Of a stretch of 64,000 bases of DNA, positions 8,813 to 19,200 are shown one piece after another. This stretch comes from Bacteroidales bacterium (GTDB lineage Bacteria; Bacteroidota; Bacteroidia; Bacteroidales; VadinHA17), in assembly GCA_025358455.1 (NCBI GenBank), contig JANYJP010000093.1:1-64000 (forward strand), written 5' to 3'. The notes under the pieces are model-generated. The model was not told the DNA's origin, did no database searches, and saw nothing but the letters and a program-made list of their open reading frames with translations. The translations under genes were made by a program, and so were the position numbers. Numbering within the stretch: position 1 is the stretch's first letter; every line of letters begins with the position of its first letter.

Positions 8813-10705
8813 CTATTCCAGATAGGTATACCCATACAAGCCTGAACGATAGTTTGACAGGAATTCTTTTCCTTCCTCCAGAGTGATGATACCGGCTTTA
8901 ACTGAGGTGGTTACCCATGATTCAACTGTGCGTACCATCTTCTTTGAGTTATATTGCACATATTCCAATACTTCCGCAACTGTCTCTCCATCAATAATCT
9001 GATCAATTTTATAACCATCACCATCTACAGATACATGTACAGCGTTAGTATCGCCAAACAGGTTATGAAGATCACCGAGGATCTCCTGGTATGCACCAAC
9101 CAGGAACACCCCGAGATAGTAGGGTTCTTTTCCTTTTAAGGAGTGTACCGGAAGATGATGAGATGAATTTCTGGTTGAAATGAAATTATCAATTTTGCCA
9201 TCCGAATCGCATGTCATATCCTGAATTGTTGCTGTCCGTAAAGGCTCTTCATTAAGTCTGTGAATAGGCATTATTGGAAAAATCTGGTCTATGGCCCATG
9301 CATCAGGAAGAGACTGGAAAAGAGAAAAATTACAAAAGTATTTGTCTGACAGCATTCGTGATATCTGGCGTAGTTCCTCCGGAACATGTTTGGTTACATT
9401 AGCCATCTGGTAAACTTTACGTGCAATTGACCAAAAGAGACGTTCAATCTGGGCCCTTGTTTTCAGATCGATAAGTCCAAAACCGAACCTGTCGAGGGCC
9501 TCCTCTCTTATCTGTTGTGCGTCATGCCAGGTTTCCAGCATCCGCGACTGATTAAAATTATCCCATAATACGTAAAGCTCCTTTGCAAGTTCATGGTCGT
9601 AATCGTTTAATATATCCTCAGTATCCCACGATGGCAGGGTAGTTGTTTCAAGTACCTCAAAAATAAGAACAGAGTGATGTGCAGTGAGCGACCGGCCTGA
9701 TTCTGTAATTACATTGGGATGCGGGATATTATTTTTGTTGCTTGCATCGACAAAAGTACTTATTGAGTCATTCACATATTCCTGAATAGTGTAGTTCATG
9801 CTGCTTTCGCTGTTTGATGAGCCGGTTCCATCATAGTCAACACCCAGTCCACCGCCGATATCTACGAATTCAACATTAAACCCGAGCTTATAAAGCTGAA
9901 CATAAAACTGAGAAGCCTCGCGCAAAGCAATTTTGATGCGCCGTATCTTTGTGACCTGGCTGCCTATATGAAAATGAATAAGCCTGACACAATCCCTCAT
10001 TTTATTTTTTTCAATAAAATCGATTGCTTCAAGCAACTCACTTGAGGTCAGTCCAAATTTGCTGATATCGCCACCGGAATCTTCCCATTTTCCGCTTCCC
10101 ACACTCGCCAGTTTTATCCTGATACCAAGATTTGGTTTAACCTTCAGGCGTTTTGCTATGACTGTAATAAGCTTTAACTCGTTGAGTTTTTCCACAACCA
10201 GGAAAATACGTTTTCCCATCTTCTGAGCCAGAAGTGCAAGCTCAATATAATCTTCATCTTTATATCCATTGCAAATTATCAGCGATTCAGGGTCTGTATT
10301 AATTGCTATAACTGCATGAAGTTCAGGCTTGGAGCCGGCTTCCAGTCCGATATTGAATTTTTTTCCGTGACTTACAATCTCCTCAACAACCGGTCGCATC
10401 TGATTCACTTTAATAGGATAGATAATAAAGTTCTGTGCTTTATATCCATATTCCTCTGAAGCTGATTTGAAACACTTTGAGATACTGATGATCCTGTCAT
10501 CAAGTATATCGGGGAACCGTACAAGAACAGGCGTGGAAACATCTGAAAGCATAAGTTCATCCAGGAGATCTTTGAGATCAACTGTAGCGCCATCCTTACG
10601 TGGAGTCACCGTTATATTTCCTTTATCGTTAATAGAAAAATAATCTACACCCCACCCATTGATGTTATATAATTCAGCAGAATCTTCAACTCGCCATTTT
10701 CTCAT
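8813..10705 (-). CDS. speA: Biosynthetic arginine decarboxylase
   Basis: This 630-residue PLP enzyme matches the SpeA type in length (E. coli about 658) and in motifs. IIYPIKVNQ holds the cofactor lysine Lys99. HFHIGSQ, the glycine-rich FVDIGGGLGVDYDG and ITESGR are the barrel motifs of group IV decarboxylases. It converts arginine to agmatine and CO2 in the cytoplasm, the first step of the agmatine route to putrescine and spermidine. The N-terminus (MRKWRVEDSAELYNINGWG) is also typical. The gene appears monocistronic; a TTG-20-GACCTTTG promoter lies just upstream. Confidence 0.95.
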   Translation of the reverse strand: MRKWRVEDSAELYNINGWGVDYFSINDKGNITVTPRKDGATVDLKDLLDELMLSDVSTPVLVRFPDILDDRIISISKCFKSASEEYGYKAQNFIIYPIKVNQMRPVVEEIVSHGKKFNIGLEAGSKPELHAVIAINTDPESLIICNGYKDEDYIELALLAQKMGKRIFLVVEKLNELKLITVIAKRLKVKPNLGIRIKLASVGSGKWEDSGGDISKFGLTSSELLEAIDFIEKNKMRDCVRLIHFHIGSQVTKIRRIKIALREASQFYVQLYKLGFNVEFVDIGGGLGVDYDGTGSSNSESSMNYTIQEYVNDSISTFVDASNKNNIPHPNVITESGRSLTAHHSVLIFEVLETTTLPSWDTEDILNDYDHELAKELYVLWDNFNQSRMLETWHDAQQIREEALDRFGFGLIDLKTRAQIERLFWSIARKVYQMANVTKHVPEELRQISRMLSDKYFCNFSLFQSLPDAWAIDQIFPIMPIHRLNEEPLRTATIQDMTCDSDGKIDNFISTRNSSHHLPVHSLKGKEPYYLGVFLVGAYQEILGDLHNLFGDTNAVHVSVDGDGYKIDQIIDGETVAEVLEYVQYNSKKMVRTVESWVTTSVKAGIITLEEGKEFLSNYRSGLYGYTYLE

Positions 10706-10737
10706 AATCAGTAATTTTGCCTTGTTTAATCAGGCCG

Positions 10738-10768
10738 CAAAGGTCTGAAAAAAATGTGTTTTTTACAA
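10738..10768 (-). promoter_or_regulatory. Candidate promoter of speA
   Basis: On the minus strand, TTG (10766-10768) is followed after 20 bases by GACCTTTG (10738-10745). This fits the Bacteroidota -33 TTG / -7 TAnnTTTG pattern with one mismatch. The -7 box lies 32 bases upstream of the speA ATG. Confidence 0.45.
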
Positions 10769-10900
10769 TGTTATAAAATTAACGTGAAAATGACATCTAT
10801 TTCAAATGCAAATACTAGCACAGAATTGAATAATGTCAAATATATGTTGTTGAAGGGAAGAGATATAATACTTCCATTCAAACTTTTGTAACAGTAAGTT

Positions 10901-12532
10901 TTAATTAAAAGGAATAGTTTTTAAATCGATCTTATTTAATATCTTATAAACAGGGTACGGGTTATACCCCATTCCCCATTGTGGTACAAGATACTTGTCA
11001 AAAAAGTTCCAGGTTACCAATCCGTCATTCGATTGAGGTTCTAACAGGTATGCTGCAACATTTGCGAGCGGCTGGGCTGTTCTCACTATTATTGTGCCTG
11101 CTGGCAAATCAATAGTTTTAACCAGATATGTTCCTGATAGTGTATTGGTATAATGTCCCTGGTTCAGTCTCGGAATGCTTTTCAGGTCGCTGACCTCAAA
11201 ACATTCTGCGTCAACCTGGGTATTGTCTTTAAGCTTTTCCAGTTTGATTCCATGTACTTTAAGAAGATTAAGAATATCGGGATCTTTGACACTGAGGATA
11301 TAAGCAAATGGGAACCTGACACTTTTTGTTGGGTAATAATCAATATAATAAGGAATAGTGACATCTTTCTGTCTGTCGGTCCTCTTGTAATTTTTTCTGC
11401 CATTGGCATCAGAAACAAGTTCTGCCTCGTACGTTTTTATTGTAACTTTTTCAGCAACAGGGCTGACTTTATATTCGATCGCGAATGAATCTGTAACAGC
11501 AGGGTTTGATCCTCTGGCAATAGTTCTTTTATCAACTTCATTCAACATGGTTTTTATTTCGGTATTATGAGATGCAGCATAGTCAAGCAATGAATGGATA
11601 AGATAATAACAACCAATAACACGTGATTTATAATCTGCATATACATAGTTTTCATTGAGTATGCCAAGTCTGTTACGGATACCATAATAATTACTCATAT
11701 AGCGTGGCTCAGACGCGTCGAGAACCCAGCCTTTATCCGGGTCCATCATATCGAAAAATTCACCATAAAAACAATTTTCAGTTTTATACCTGCCCAATAA
11801 AGTTTTTGATATTTCGGGCATCATCTTATCGCGCATATAAGCTATTAATGAGTTATCACCATTAGGATTAACCATCCAGGTAAAGGTCACCGGTTCAACA
11901 TGGTAAGACCCGTCAGTAGTATGACAATCCATAAAAACTGAAGGATCCCATTTGTTAAAAACATTTTTCAATACCCCTTTGACTTCAGGAGACTCAGCCT
12001 TCATCCCATCACGGTTTAAATCAAGAAATTGCCCATTATACCTTACTCCTACCCCATTTAACGGGCCATTCTGGTTGGTCCTGTTCAATGTGCTGATCTT
12101 TTGATTACCGTCGGGATTAAAAAGCGGGCAAATAAGAAGAACTACGTTTTTGAAGATTTTCGGATCCTTGTCTTTCAGAAGATCCCTGACATACATTAAA
12201 ACGGCCTCTTTGCCCTCAACTTCACCGGCATGAATATTTGCCTGAATATATACTACAATTCTTTTATCGTTAGCAAGGTCGCCGGGTGACTTTGGCAAAG
12301 GGTTCCCGATAATCAGAAGCGGAACCTCCCTCCCTTCAACAGAAGTTGCAATCTTTTCAACCCTGATATAGTGAGAAGATACTTTCAGCTGATCAATAAA
12401 GGTATTTACATCATAATAATCTGACGTGGAGGTATAATTTGATTTTTCTGCTACAGTCTGCAATTTCTCCTGACAGAAAGTACTTATTCCTGAAAAAAAT
12501 ATGATGAAAAAAAGAATAACTGACCTTTTCAT
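10901..12532 (-). CDS. Secreted M14-family zinc carboxypeptidase
   Basis: The 543-residue protein has a signal peptide (MKRSVILFFIIFFSGISTFC; the Cys is followed by QE, so a lipoprotein is possible). The M14 catalytic core begins with VYIQANIHAGEVEGKEA, which holds the His and Glu zinc ligands, followed by LFNPDGNQ, FLDLNRDGMKAESPE and MDCHTTDGSYH, the last giving the third ligand. A C-terminal region of about 200 residues follows. Family members remove C-terminal residues or cleave peptidoglycan peptides. It should act in the periplasm or outside the cell. The substrate is not evident. Confidence 0.85.
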   Translation of the reverse strand: MKRSVILFFIIFFSGISTFCQEKLQTVAEKSNYTSTSDYYDVNTFIDQLKVSSHYIRVEKIATSVEGREVPLLIIGNPLPKSPGDLANDKRIVVYIQANIHAGEVEGKEAVLMYVRDLLKDKDPKIFKNVVLLICPLFNPDGNQKISTLNRTNQNGPLNGVGVRYNGQFLDLNRDGMKAESPEVKGVLKNVFNKWDPSVFMDCHTTDGSYHVEPVTFTWMVNPNGDNSLIAYMRDKMMPEISKTLLGRYKTENCFYGEFFDMMDPDKGWVLDASEPRYMSNYYGIRNRLGILNENYVYADYKSRVIGCYYLIHSLLDYAASHNTEIKTMLNEVDKRTIARGSNPAVTDSFAIEYKVSPVAEKVTIKTYEAELVSDANGRKNYKRTDRQKDVTIPYYIDYYPTKSVRFPFAYILSVKDPDILNLLKVHGIKLEKLKDNTQVDAECFEVSDLKSIPRLNQGHYTNTLSGTYLVKTIDLPAGTIIVRTAQPLANVAAYLLEPQSNDGLVTWNFFDKYLVPQWGMGYNPYPVYKILNKIDLKTIPFN

Positions 12533-12870
12533 GATTATTTAGATTTTTAATTTAAGCGGATAAAAATAGATATATTTTTGATGTTGTCAGTCAGGTAATA
12601 TGCATTATAATCAAATATGCTAAATATCAGTTTATTTTAGATTCAAATAGAATGGGAGAAAAAATATGAGATATTAAAATAATTGAAAATCAATTTATTT
12701 ACCCCGGAATCAGCGATAGAAAACTGATATTTAAGGCTATGGAAAAGACTACAGAAAACGAAGAAAATCAATTAAGTTTTAAAATTATTCAAAAATACTT
12801 CTTTAAAATTGTTAATAATATCTCAAAATAATTACGTACATTGCGAAACTAATTTTAAAAAAAGAATAAA
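12533..12870. other. AT-rich intergenic stretch between M14 peptidase and cold-shock gene
   Basis: These 338 bases lie between divergent genes and must hold promoters for both. A 30-codon frame starting at 12739 shows nothing gene-like. The last 130 bases probably form the promoter and leader of the cold-shock gene. No clear -7/-33 pair could be fixed. Confidence 0.5.
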
Positions 12871-13062
12871 ATGAACAAAGGAACAGTGAAATTTTTTAAT
12901 GTATCAAAAGGATTCGGATTCATTAAAGATGCAGATTCGGATAATGAATATTTTGTACATGTATCTGGTCTGAAAGATCAGATTAAAGAGAATGATGAAG
13001 TTACGTTTGAACTTCAGGAAGGTAAAAAAGGAATTAATGCCGTAGACGTAAGACTAGCTTAG
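12871..13062 (+). CDS. Cold-shock domain protein
   Basis: The 63-residue protein is a single cold-shock domain. KGFGFIKD is RNP1, YFVHVSGL is RNP2, and the N-terminus MNKGTVKFFN is standard. Such proteins bind single-stranded RNA or DNA and melt RNA structure. The AT-rich region before the gene and the strong terminator 27 bases after the stop make it a single-gene unit. It could be either cold-induced or constitutive; nothing in the sequence decides this. Confidence 0.93.
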   Translation: MNKGTVKFFNVSKGFGFIKDADSDNEYFVHVSGLKDQIKENDEVTFELQEGKKGINAVDVRLA

Positions 13063-13089
13063 TTAATCTATACAAAGATTTATTATTCA

Positions 13090-13117
13090 GCCGGTGATGA
13101 GATCACCGGCTTTTTTT
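13090..13117 (+). terminator. Strong intrinsic terminator of the cold-shock gene
   Basis: A perfect 9-bp stem (13090-13098 with 13102-13110) and a 3-base loop are followed by seven T residues. Confidence 0.9.
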
Positions 13118-13136
13118 ATTCAATATGACAGTTTAA

Positions 13137-13250
13137 TTACTGTCTTTTCTTTTCTTCTTTTTTGGCTTTCTTAGCAAGTCTCTTTTCTTTCAGACTTTTT
13201 GTGGGCTCTTTCTTGCTGTTTGTCTGCTCTTTTGCTTTTTCGTGTGACAT
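13137..13250 (-). CDS. 37-residue lysine-rich small protein
   Basis: An ATG at 13250 opens a 37-codon frame (MSHEKAKEQTNSKKEPTKSL then a tail of mostly Lys, Glu, Arg and Ala). About 40 percent of the residues are lysine or arginine. The predicted form is a charged helix, possibly nucleic-acid or ribosome associated; that is only an inference. It converges with the cold-shock gene across that gene's terminator. Small basic proteins of this kind are often missed because of length. Confidence 0.45.
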   Translation of the reverse strand: MSHEKAKEQTNSKKEPTKSLKEKRLAKKAKKEEKKRQ

Positions 13251-13411
13251 GGCTGTATGATTAAAGTTAATAAAAGGCACTCCAAATATAAACAAAATCA
13301 TTTAATACTTAGTTCATACTCTGAACCTGATCTTCACTGATAAATACCTGTTCATCTATTATTCTGATAATTCTCCGGTTACAACTACTTTCCGAAGAGC
13401 CTGTTATTTTG

Positions 13412-14140
13412 TTACAATCGATTGGCAGCTTCCTCATCAATGAACCATTTCAGAATTCCAAAGACAGGAACAACATATGATGCAGGAAAGTTTAAAGCCA
13501 TTGGGCTTTTTTTCATAATCCCTGCAATAATTTCCGATTTCCTTATTCCGGTAACGAGAAAAGCGACAACCCCCGAATTATTAATTACCCTTCCTGTGAG
13601 TGTGATTCTTTTTTGTTTTGTAACAGGATGAGTTGCAACCTCGCAGATCTTGTGCGATGAAAAAAGATCTAAATGTCCGGGAAAAATAGAAGCTGTATGA
13701 CCATCCTCTCCAAGTCCGAGAATAATCAGGTCAAATGATGGTAACCCACCTCTTTGTTGAGTAAAACCAGAAATCTCACTTGAATATCTATCTGCCTCAC
13801 TCTGAGGATCGTTCTCGCCCTTTATTCTATGGATATTTGAAGCGGGGATATCAATTTTATCTATGAATTTTTGTTTTGCCATGCCAAAATTACTCTCGCT
13901 TTTATCCGGAGGAACACATCTTTCATCACCCCAGAAGAGATGAAGAAATTCCCAGGGTACCGAGTTTGAATATTTATCGCCCAGAAGAGAGAATAACAGT
14001 TCAGGAGTTGACCCACCAGATAATGCAACTGTAAAAGGCTTCTTTCTTTTATCTGATTCCTTTATCATTTTTGAAAGCTCCTCAGCAAATTTCTCAGCAA
14101 GAATGTATGGTGTAGGGAATATTTTTACAGAGCTATCCAA
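13412..14140 (-). CDS. pgl: 6-phosphogluconolactonase
   Basis: The 242-residue protein matches the DevB/Pgl family: ALSGGSTPELLF binds phosphate, HLFWGDERCVPPDKSESN and GLGEDGHTASIFPG form the active-site region. It hydrolyses 6-phosphogluconolactone to 6-phosphogluconate, step two of the oxidative pentose phosphate pathway. It lies 79 bases after zwf on the same strand, so the two steps are coupled genetically. The start appears to be TTG at 14140; no ATG is available before the conserved N-terminal helix. Confidence 0.93.
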   Translation of the reverse strand: MDSSVKIFPTPYILAEKFAEELSKMIKESDKRKKPFTVALSGGSTPELLFSLLGDKYSNSVPWEFLHLFWGDERCVPPDKSESNFGMAKQKFIDKIDIPASNIHRIKGENDPQSEADRYSSEISGFTQQRGGLPSFDLIILGLGEDGHTASIFPGHLDLFSSHKICEVATHPVTKQKRITLTGRVINNSGVVAFLVTGIRKSEIIAGIMKKSPMALNFPASYVVPVFGILKWFIDEEAANRL

Positions 14141-14219
14141 TTTATTAATAATTTTTTATCTGAGTATTTGTAATTTATACTTTCTACTATACCCTTTTCC
14201 CCTTCAGGGATGCAGGCAA

Positions 14220-15746
14220 TTACAGTTCACAATAGAGTTCATCATCGGCAAGATTTTTACAGGGATATCTCCATGTAAGTCCATCTCCTTCAATAAGATC
14301 ATTCGCGTGTTCAGGGCCCCACGTCCCTGCCGGATAACCGAAAACCTTAATTGATGGATTATTTGCCCAGGCCTGCTGAATAGGTTCCAGAAATTTCCAT
14401 GCGGTCTCAACTTCATCATCACGTGAAAAAAGCGTTGAATCGCCTACCATAACATCATGAAGCAACCTCTCGTAAGCGGAAGGTACTCTAATGTTTGCCA
14501 GGTCTTTATAATGGAAATCCATGTTAACATTCTTTACATTGAATCCTGCACCTGGTTCTTTCATATCAAATTTCAGCAACATGCCTTCATCCGGTTGAAT
14601 CCTGATTATTAACTGATTAGACGATAATATACCCGATTCTCTCAGAAAGAGATGATGTGGCGTTTGTTTAAAATGAATTACAATTTCCGTAACTTTTGTA
14701 GGAAGCCTCTTACCCGTACGGATATAAAACGGCACTCCGCCCCATCGCCAGTTATTAATAAAAAACTTAATGGCAACATATGTCTCTGTGCGCGAATCAA
14801 CAGCAACTCCTTTCTCATACCTGTAACCAGTTACACATTCACCTCTGATCAGGGAACCAGTATATTGTCCTCTTATAACCTGGTCCGCGACATCTTCTTC
14901 CTTAATGGGCTGCAAAGACTGGAACACCTTCAGAATCTCGTTTCTTATGGCATCCGCGTCAAGAGATGAAGGTGGCTCCATTGCCGTAAGTCCAACCATC
15001 TGAAGAAGATGATTCTGCACCATATCGCGCAAAGCACCTGCTGAGTCGTAATATCCTCCCCTCTGTTCTACTCCTATGTTTTCAGCAGAAGTAATTTCAA
15101 TACGGTGAATATAATTTCTGTTCCATAATGGTTCAAACATACCATTGGCAAATCTTGTAACGAGAAGATTCTGAACTGTTTCCTTTCCCAGATAGTGATC
15201 TATTCTGAAAATCTGCTCCTCACTTATGATTTCATGCAAAGTCCTGTTAAGCTTACGACCCGATTGCAGATCATACCCAAAAGGTTTTTCAATTATCACC
15301 CTTCTGAATCCGCTTTCCTGATTACTTAGCCCGGCTTTGGCCAGATTTACTGCAATGATCTCATACATACTTGGAGGTGTAGCCATATAAAATATATAGT
15401 TTCCGCCGACACCATATTTCGCATCAAGTTCCTGCAACAGGGTTTTCAACTCAGAATATCCATTCTCTGAGGTATTATCCATCGAATGATAATAAATATC
15501 CTGTGTAAAGGTTTCAACAAGAGTCTGATCAGAAATTTTTTCTTCAGAATAAACCCTGATGGACTCGCTCATTTTAATCCTGAAACCCTCAGCCGAAATT
15601 TTTGTCCTTCCTATTCCCAGAATTGCATATTTCTCCGGCATTAATTTTTGTGTCCTCAATGAAAATATTGCCGGCATCAACTTCCTGTGAGTAAGATCTC
15701 CCGAGGCACCAAAAATCACAATAATAAGGTTCTTTGCTTTTTTCAT
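14220..15746 (-). CDS. zwf: Glucose-6-phosphate 1-dehydrogenase
   Basis: I start this gene at the ATG at 15746; a longer frame begins with TTG five codons upstream. The 508-residue protein has the Rossmann motif IFGASGDLTHRK near residue 12 and the substrate-binding RIDHYLGKE at about 181-189, with the catalytic His later in RDMVQNH. It oxidises glucose 6-phosphate to 6-phosphogluconolactone with NADP or NAD. Length and motifs are those of complete, active enzymes. It is followed by pgl, the next enzyme of the pathway. Confidence 0.95.
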   Translation of the reverse strand: MKKAKNLIIVIFGASGDLTHRKLMPAIFSLRTQKLMPEKYAILGIGRTKISAEGFRIKMSESIRVYSEEKISDQTLVETFTQDIYYHSMDNTSENGYSELKTLLQELDAKYGVGGNYIFYMATPPSMYEIIAVNLAKAGLSNQESGFRRVIIEKPFGYDLQSGRKLNRTLHEIISEEQIFRIDHYLGKETVQNLLVTRFANGMFEPLWNRNYIHRIEITSAENIGVEQRGGYYDSAGALRDMVQNHLLQMVGLTAMEPPSSLDADAIRNEILKVFQSLQPIKEEDVADQVIRGQYTGSLIRGECVTGYRYEKGVAVDSRTETYVAIKFFINNWRWGGVPFYIRTGKRLPTKVTEIVIHFKQTPHHLFLRESGILSSNQLIIRIQPDEGMLLKFDMKEPGAGFNVKNVNMDFHYKDLANIRVPSAYERLLHDVMVGDSTLFSRDDEVETAWKFLEPIQQAWANNPSIKVFGYPAGTWGPEHANDLIEGDGLTWRYPCKNLADDELYCEL

Positions 15747-16020
15747 TGAAAAACTGATCAATAAGTTATTAATAATGTGACTAGCTGTGTATAGACTAAT
15801 AAGCTACAAAGTAACAAAAAATTGTATAAAGCAGTTCATCGAGGTTGTTAATTAATGGGCATATTCGTTACTAAAACCCACCCTGCCTGCAGGCATCCGG
15901 GGTAAAAAAGATATTAACCTGTGTGGAACTGTCAATTAATAATTTGATAATATTTTTAGAATTTATAGAATTTCATTAATTTTTTTAATGATAATAGCGA
16001 TAATCTGAAAGAATAAGTTG

Positions 16021-16028
16021 TATATTTG
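16021..16028 (+). promoter_or_regulatory. Candidate -7 box for gltB leader transcript
   Basis: TATATTTG fits the TAnnTTTG consensus exactly. Transcription would start near 16035 and give a leader of about 170 bases before gltB. No TTG is found at the usual -33 distance, so an activator may be needed or the box may be wrong. Confidence 0.4.
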
Positions 16029-16047
16029 CCGGCATATGTTAACATAA

Positions 16048-16110
16048 ATGAATAATTTTAGATCCATATTATCATCGCGCATCATTAAAAGGTTAATTGG
16101 AACTGACTGA
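16048..16110 (+). CDS. Putative gltB leader peptide
   Basis: A 20-codon frame (MNNFRSILSSRIIKRLIGTD) runs from an ATG with an A-rich upstream region to a TGA at 16108-16110. The stop codon overlaps the first strand of the antiterminator hairpin (16109-16117). The peptide has four Ile, three Arg, three Ser and two Leu codons. This placement is what a translation-controlled attenuator needs: a ribosome finishing at the stop would cover strand 1, while a ribosome stalled earlier would leave it free. The function is inferred from position only. Confidence 0.4.
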   Translation: MNNFRSILSSRIIKRLIGTD

Positions 16111-16172
16111 GAATGGTGTTTGATATCGGATTAGGGATGACCGTTCTCTCAAACACAGAGAACGGTTTTTTT
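16109..16172 (+). promoter_or_regulatory. Transcription attenuator before gltB
   Basis: Segment 16140-16149 (ACCGTTCTCT) can pair perfectly with 16157-16166, forming a 10-bp stem with a 7-base loop followed by seven T residues, an intrinsic terminator 32 bases before the gltB ATG. The same segment can pair instead over nine positions with 16109-16117 (GAGAATGGT, one G-U pair), which would block the terminator. Mutually exclusive hairpins of this kind are the hallmark of attenuation. Whether a leader peptide or a ligand makes the switch is not known. Confidence 0.65.
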
Positions 16173-16204
16173 GTATCTTACAGAGAATATATAAGGGATA
16201 AATT

Positions 16205-19200
16205 ATGAGAAAAGAACGGCCACAACAACAGGGATTGTACCGGCAAGAGTTTGAACATGAGAATTGCGGTATAGGATTTGTAGCCCACCTGAAAGGGAAA
16301 AAGTCACATTCAATTATCAGACAAGGACTTGACATTCTTACCAACATGACTCATCGGGGTGCAGAAGGAGCAGATAGTAAAACCGGAGACGGAGCAGGAG
16401 TATTGATACAGGTTCCCCGGGATTTTTACCTGATACAGGGATATTCTCTTCCACCGGAAGGACAGTTTGGAACAGGGCTGGTATTTTTTCCTCAGGACAG
16501 TTCTGATGCTGCAAAGTGCAAGGAAATATTTATTAATATAATTAAGGAAGAAGGCGTTGATCTGATTGGTTTTCGTGATGTGCCACGTAATAACACTTTT
16601 ATAGGAGATATTGCACGCGCTGCCGAACCTGAAATAGTGCAGATCCTCCTTGGTTCAGATATACCTCAGGATGACCTTGAACGCAAATTATACATTATAA
16701 GGAAAAGGACAGAAAATGCCATACGTAACTCAGATCTGAAACAAAAAAGCTTCTTTTATATTCCAAGTCTCTCTACCAAGGTACTTATATATAAAGGTAT
16801 GCTGACTTCCAATCAGCTTGGCGAGTATTTCCTCGACCTGAACGATGAGCGTCTAAAGAGCGCAATTGCATTAGTTCACTCACGATTCAGCACCAACACT
16901 TTTCCAAGTTGGGATCTGGCCCAGCCGTTCAGGATGCTTGGACATAACGGAGAGATAAATACCATAAAAGGTAACCGGTTCTGGATGGAAGCAAGGGAAT
17001 CGATCCTTAAATCTGAGAAACTTGGTGACCTGTCGAGGTTATATCCCATAATTGAGCCTGACAAAAGTGATTCGGCTTCACTTGATAATGTTCTTGAATT
17101 TCTGATAATGAGTGGTAAATCACTTCCTTATGCAATGTCAATTCTTATTCCAGAATCTATAAATGATAAAAACCCAATCTCTCCCGAGCTAAAGGCTTTC
17201 TATAAGTATCACTCAACATTTATGGAACCCTGGGACGGTCCGGCATCGCTTATTTTTTCAGATGGAAGGTACATTGGGGGAATGCTTGACAGGAATGGTC
17301 TCCGGCCCTCGAGGTATGTAATAACTACCAGCGATCTTATCGTGCTTGGGTCAGAAGCCGGAGTGCAGTCATTTGAACCGGAGGAGATCAGGGAGAAAGG
17401 ACGATTGAAAGCCGGAAAAATGATTCTGGTCGATACCAAAGCAGGTAAAATTTATTACGATAAAGAACTAAAGGCAACACTTGCAGCTGAATATCCTTAC
17501 GGGGAATGGATCCAGCAGAATATGGTCAAACTGGAAAAGATCGAAACCGCCCACATAGAGTCAACTGATATGGGTGATAACTACGATAAGTATATCACCT
17601 CATTTAATTACTCGATGGAGGATACCGACAGGATAATAAAAGAAATGGCTGCAACAGGAAAGGAACCTATTGGCTCAATGGGAAATGATGTTCCGGTAGC
17701 GGTCCTTTCAAGGAAACCCTACAGGTTATTCAACTATTTCAAGCAACAGTTTGCCCAGGTTACCAACCCTCCTATCGATCCTATCAGGGAGGAACTTGTA
17801 ATGACCCTGTCAGGGTACCTGGGATCATTGCAGGATAACCTTCTGGAAACTTCCCCGTTACATGTAAAAATGGTAAGGTTCAGAAATCCTGTTATATCAA
17901 ATACTTACTTTCAGGTGGTTAAAAATTTAAGATACAAGGGATTTTCTTCAGCAAACCTGCTGCTTCATTTTGATGCCCAAAAAGGAGCCGAAGGGTTACA
18001 AAATGCTATTGAACAATTATGTAATGATTCGGAGAAGGCCGTGGATGAAGGAAAAAATTATATAATCCTTTCCGACAGGGGTATAAACGAAAACGCGGCT
18101 CCTATACCTTCATTGCTGGCAGTATCAGCAGTACACCATCACCTGATTAAAAAGCGCAAGAGAATGCAGATCGATATTGTTGTGGAATCGGCAGAACCAC
18201 GTGAAGTGATGCATTTTGCACTTCTTTTCGGATACGGGGCAAGCATTATCAATCCATATATGAGTCTTGCTGTTATAGATAAACTAGTTAAAGAAAAAGC
18301 AATTCAGCTCGACTACGAGAAAGCTGAGGCGAACTATATCACTTCCATTCAAAAAGGCTTGCTTAAGATCATGTCCAAGATGGGCATCAGTACCCTCAGA
18401 AGCTACCGGTCATCTCAGATATTTGAAGCTGTCGGTATTCATCCCGACGTGATTAACAGGTACTTTACCGGTACTGTATCAAGACTTGGAGGGATAGGGA
18501 TGCATGAGATTGCCGAAGAAGTTCTGATTCCTCACCGGAAGGCATTTATTGAAGAGCAGCAACCTGAAATACTTACTGAAGGCGTTTATTCGTACAGGAA
18601 GAACGGGGAACACCATGCCTGGAATCCGGAAACCATTTCATTGCTACAATGGAGCACCGGCACGGCCGACTACAGTAAATTCAAAGAATATAGCAGCAGG
18701 GTAAATGCGGATACAGCAAAACCGGGATTCATACGAGGTTTGTTGAAAATAAAAACCAATCCTATTCCCATAGATGAAGTTGAATCCGTGGAACTCATAA
18801 TGAAAAGGTTTGTTACAGGAGCTATGTCATTTGGTTCAATAAGCCGTGAGGCACATGAGACTCTGGCTATTGCTATGAACAGGATCGGTGGACGCAGTAA
18901 CACCGGAGAGGGAGGAGAAGATCCATTAAGGTTCAAACCGCTGCCAAATGGTGACAGTGTCAGAAGTGCTATCAAACAGGTTGCAAGCGGCCGTTTTGGT
19001 GTAACAACAGAATATCTTGTCAATGCTGATGAACTGCAGATCAAAATTGCCCAGGGAGCAAAACCGGGTGAAGGTGGACAGTTACCAGGTCAAAAAGTTG
19101 ATAAAATAATAGCAAAGACCAGATATGCAATACCGGGAATAACTCTTATATCCCCGCCCCCTCATCATGATATTTATTCAATTGAAGATCTTGCACAACT

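Noticed and set aside
10748-10790. ATGTGTTTTTTACAATG near the speA promoter as a ninth copy of the shared promoter
   Set aside because: Only ATGTGT matches box 1; the TTATGTAAC repeats and the 12/21-bp spacing are absent, and the orientation is away from speA.
15880-15905. GCCTGCAGGC palindrome upstream of zwf as a regulatory site
   Set aside because: A single short GC-rich palindrome without T-tract, repeat partners or promoter context; not enough to call a site.
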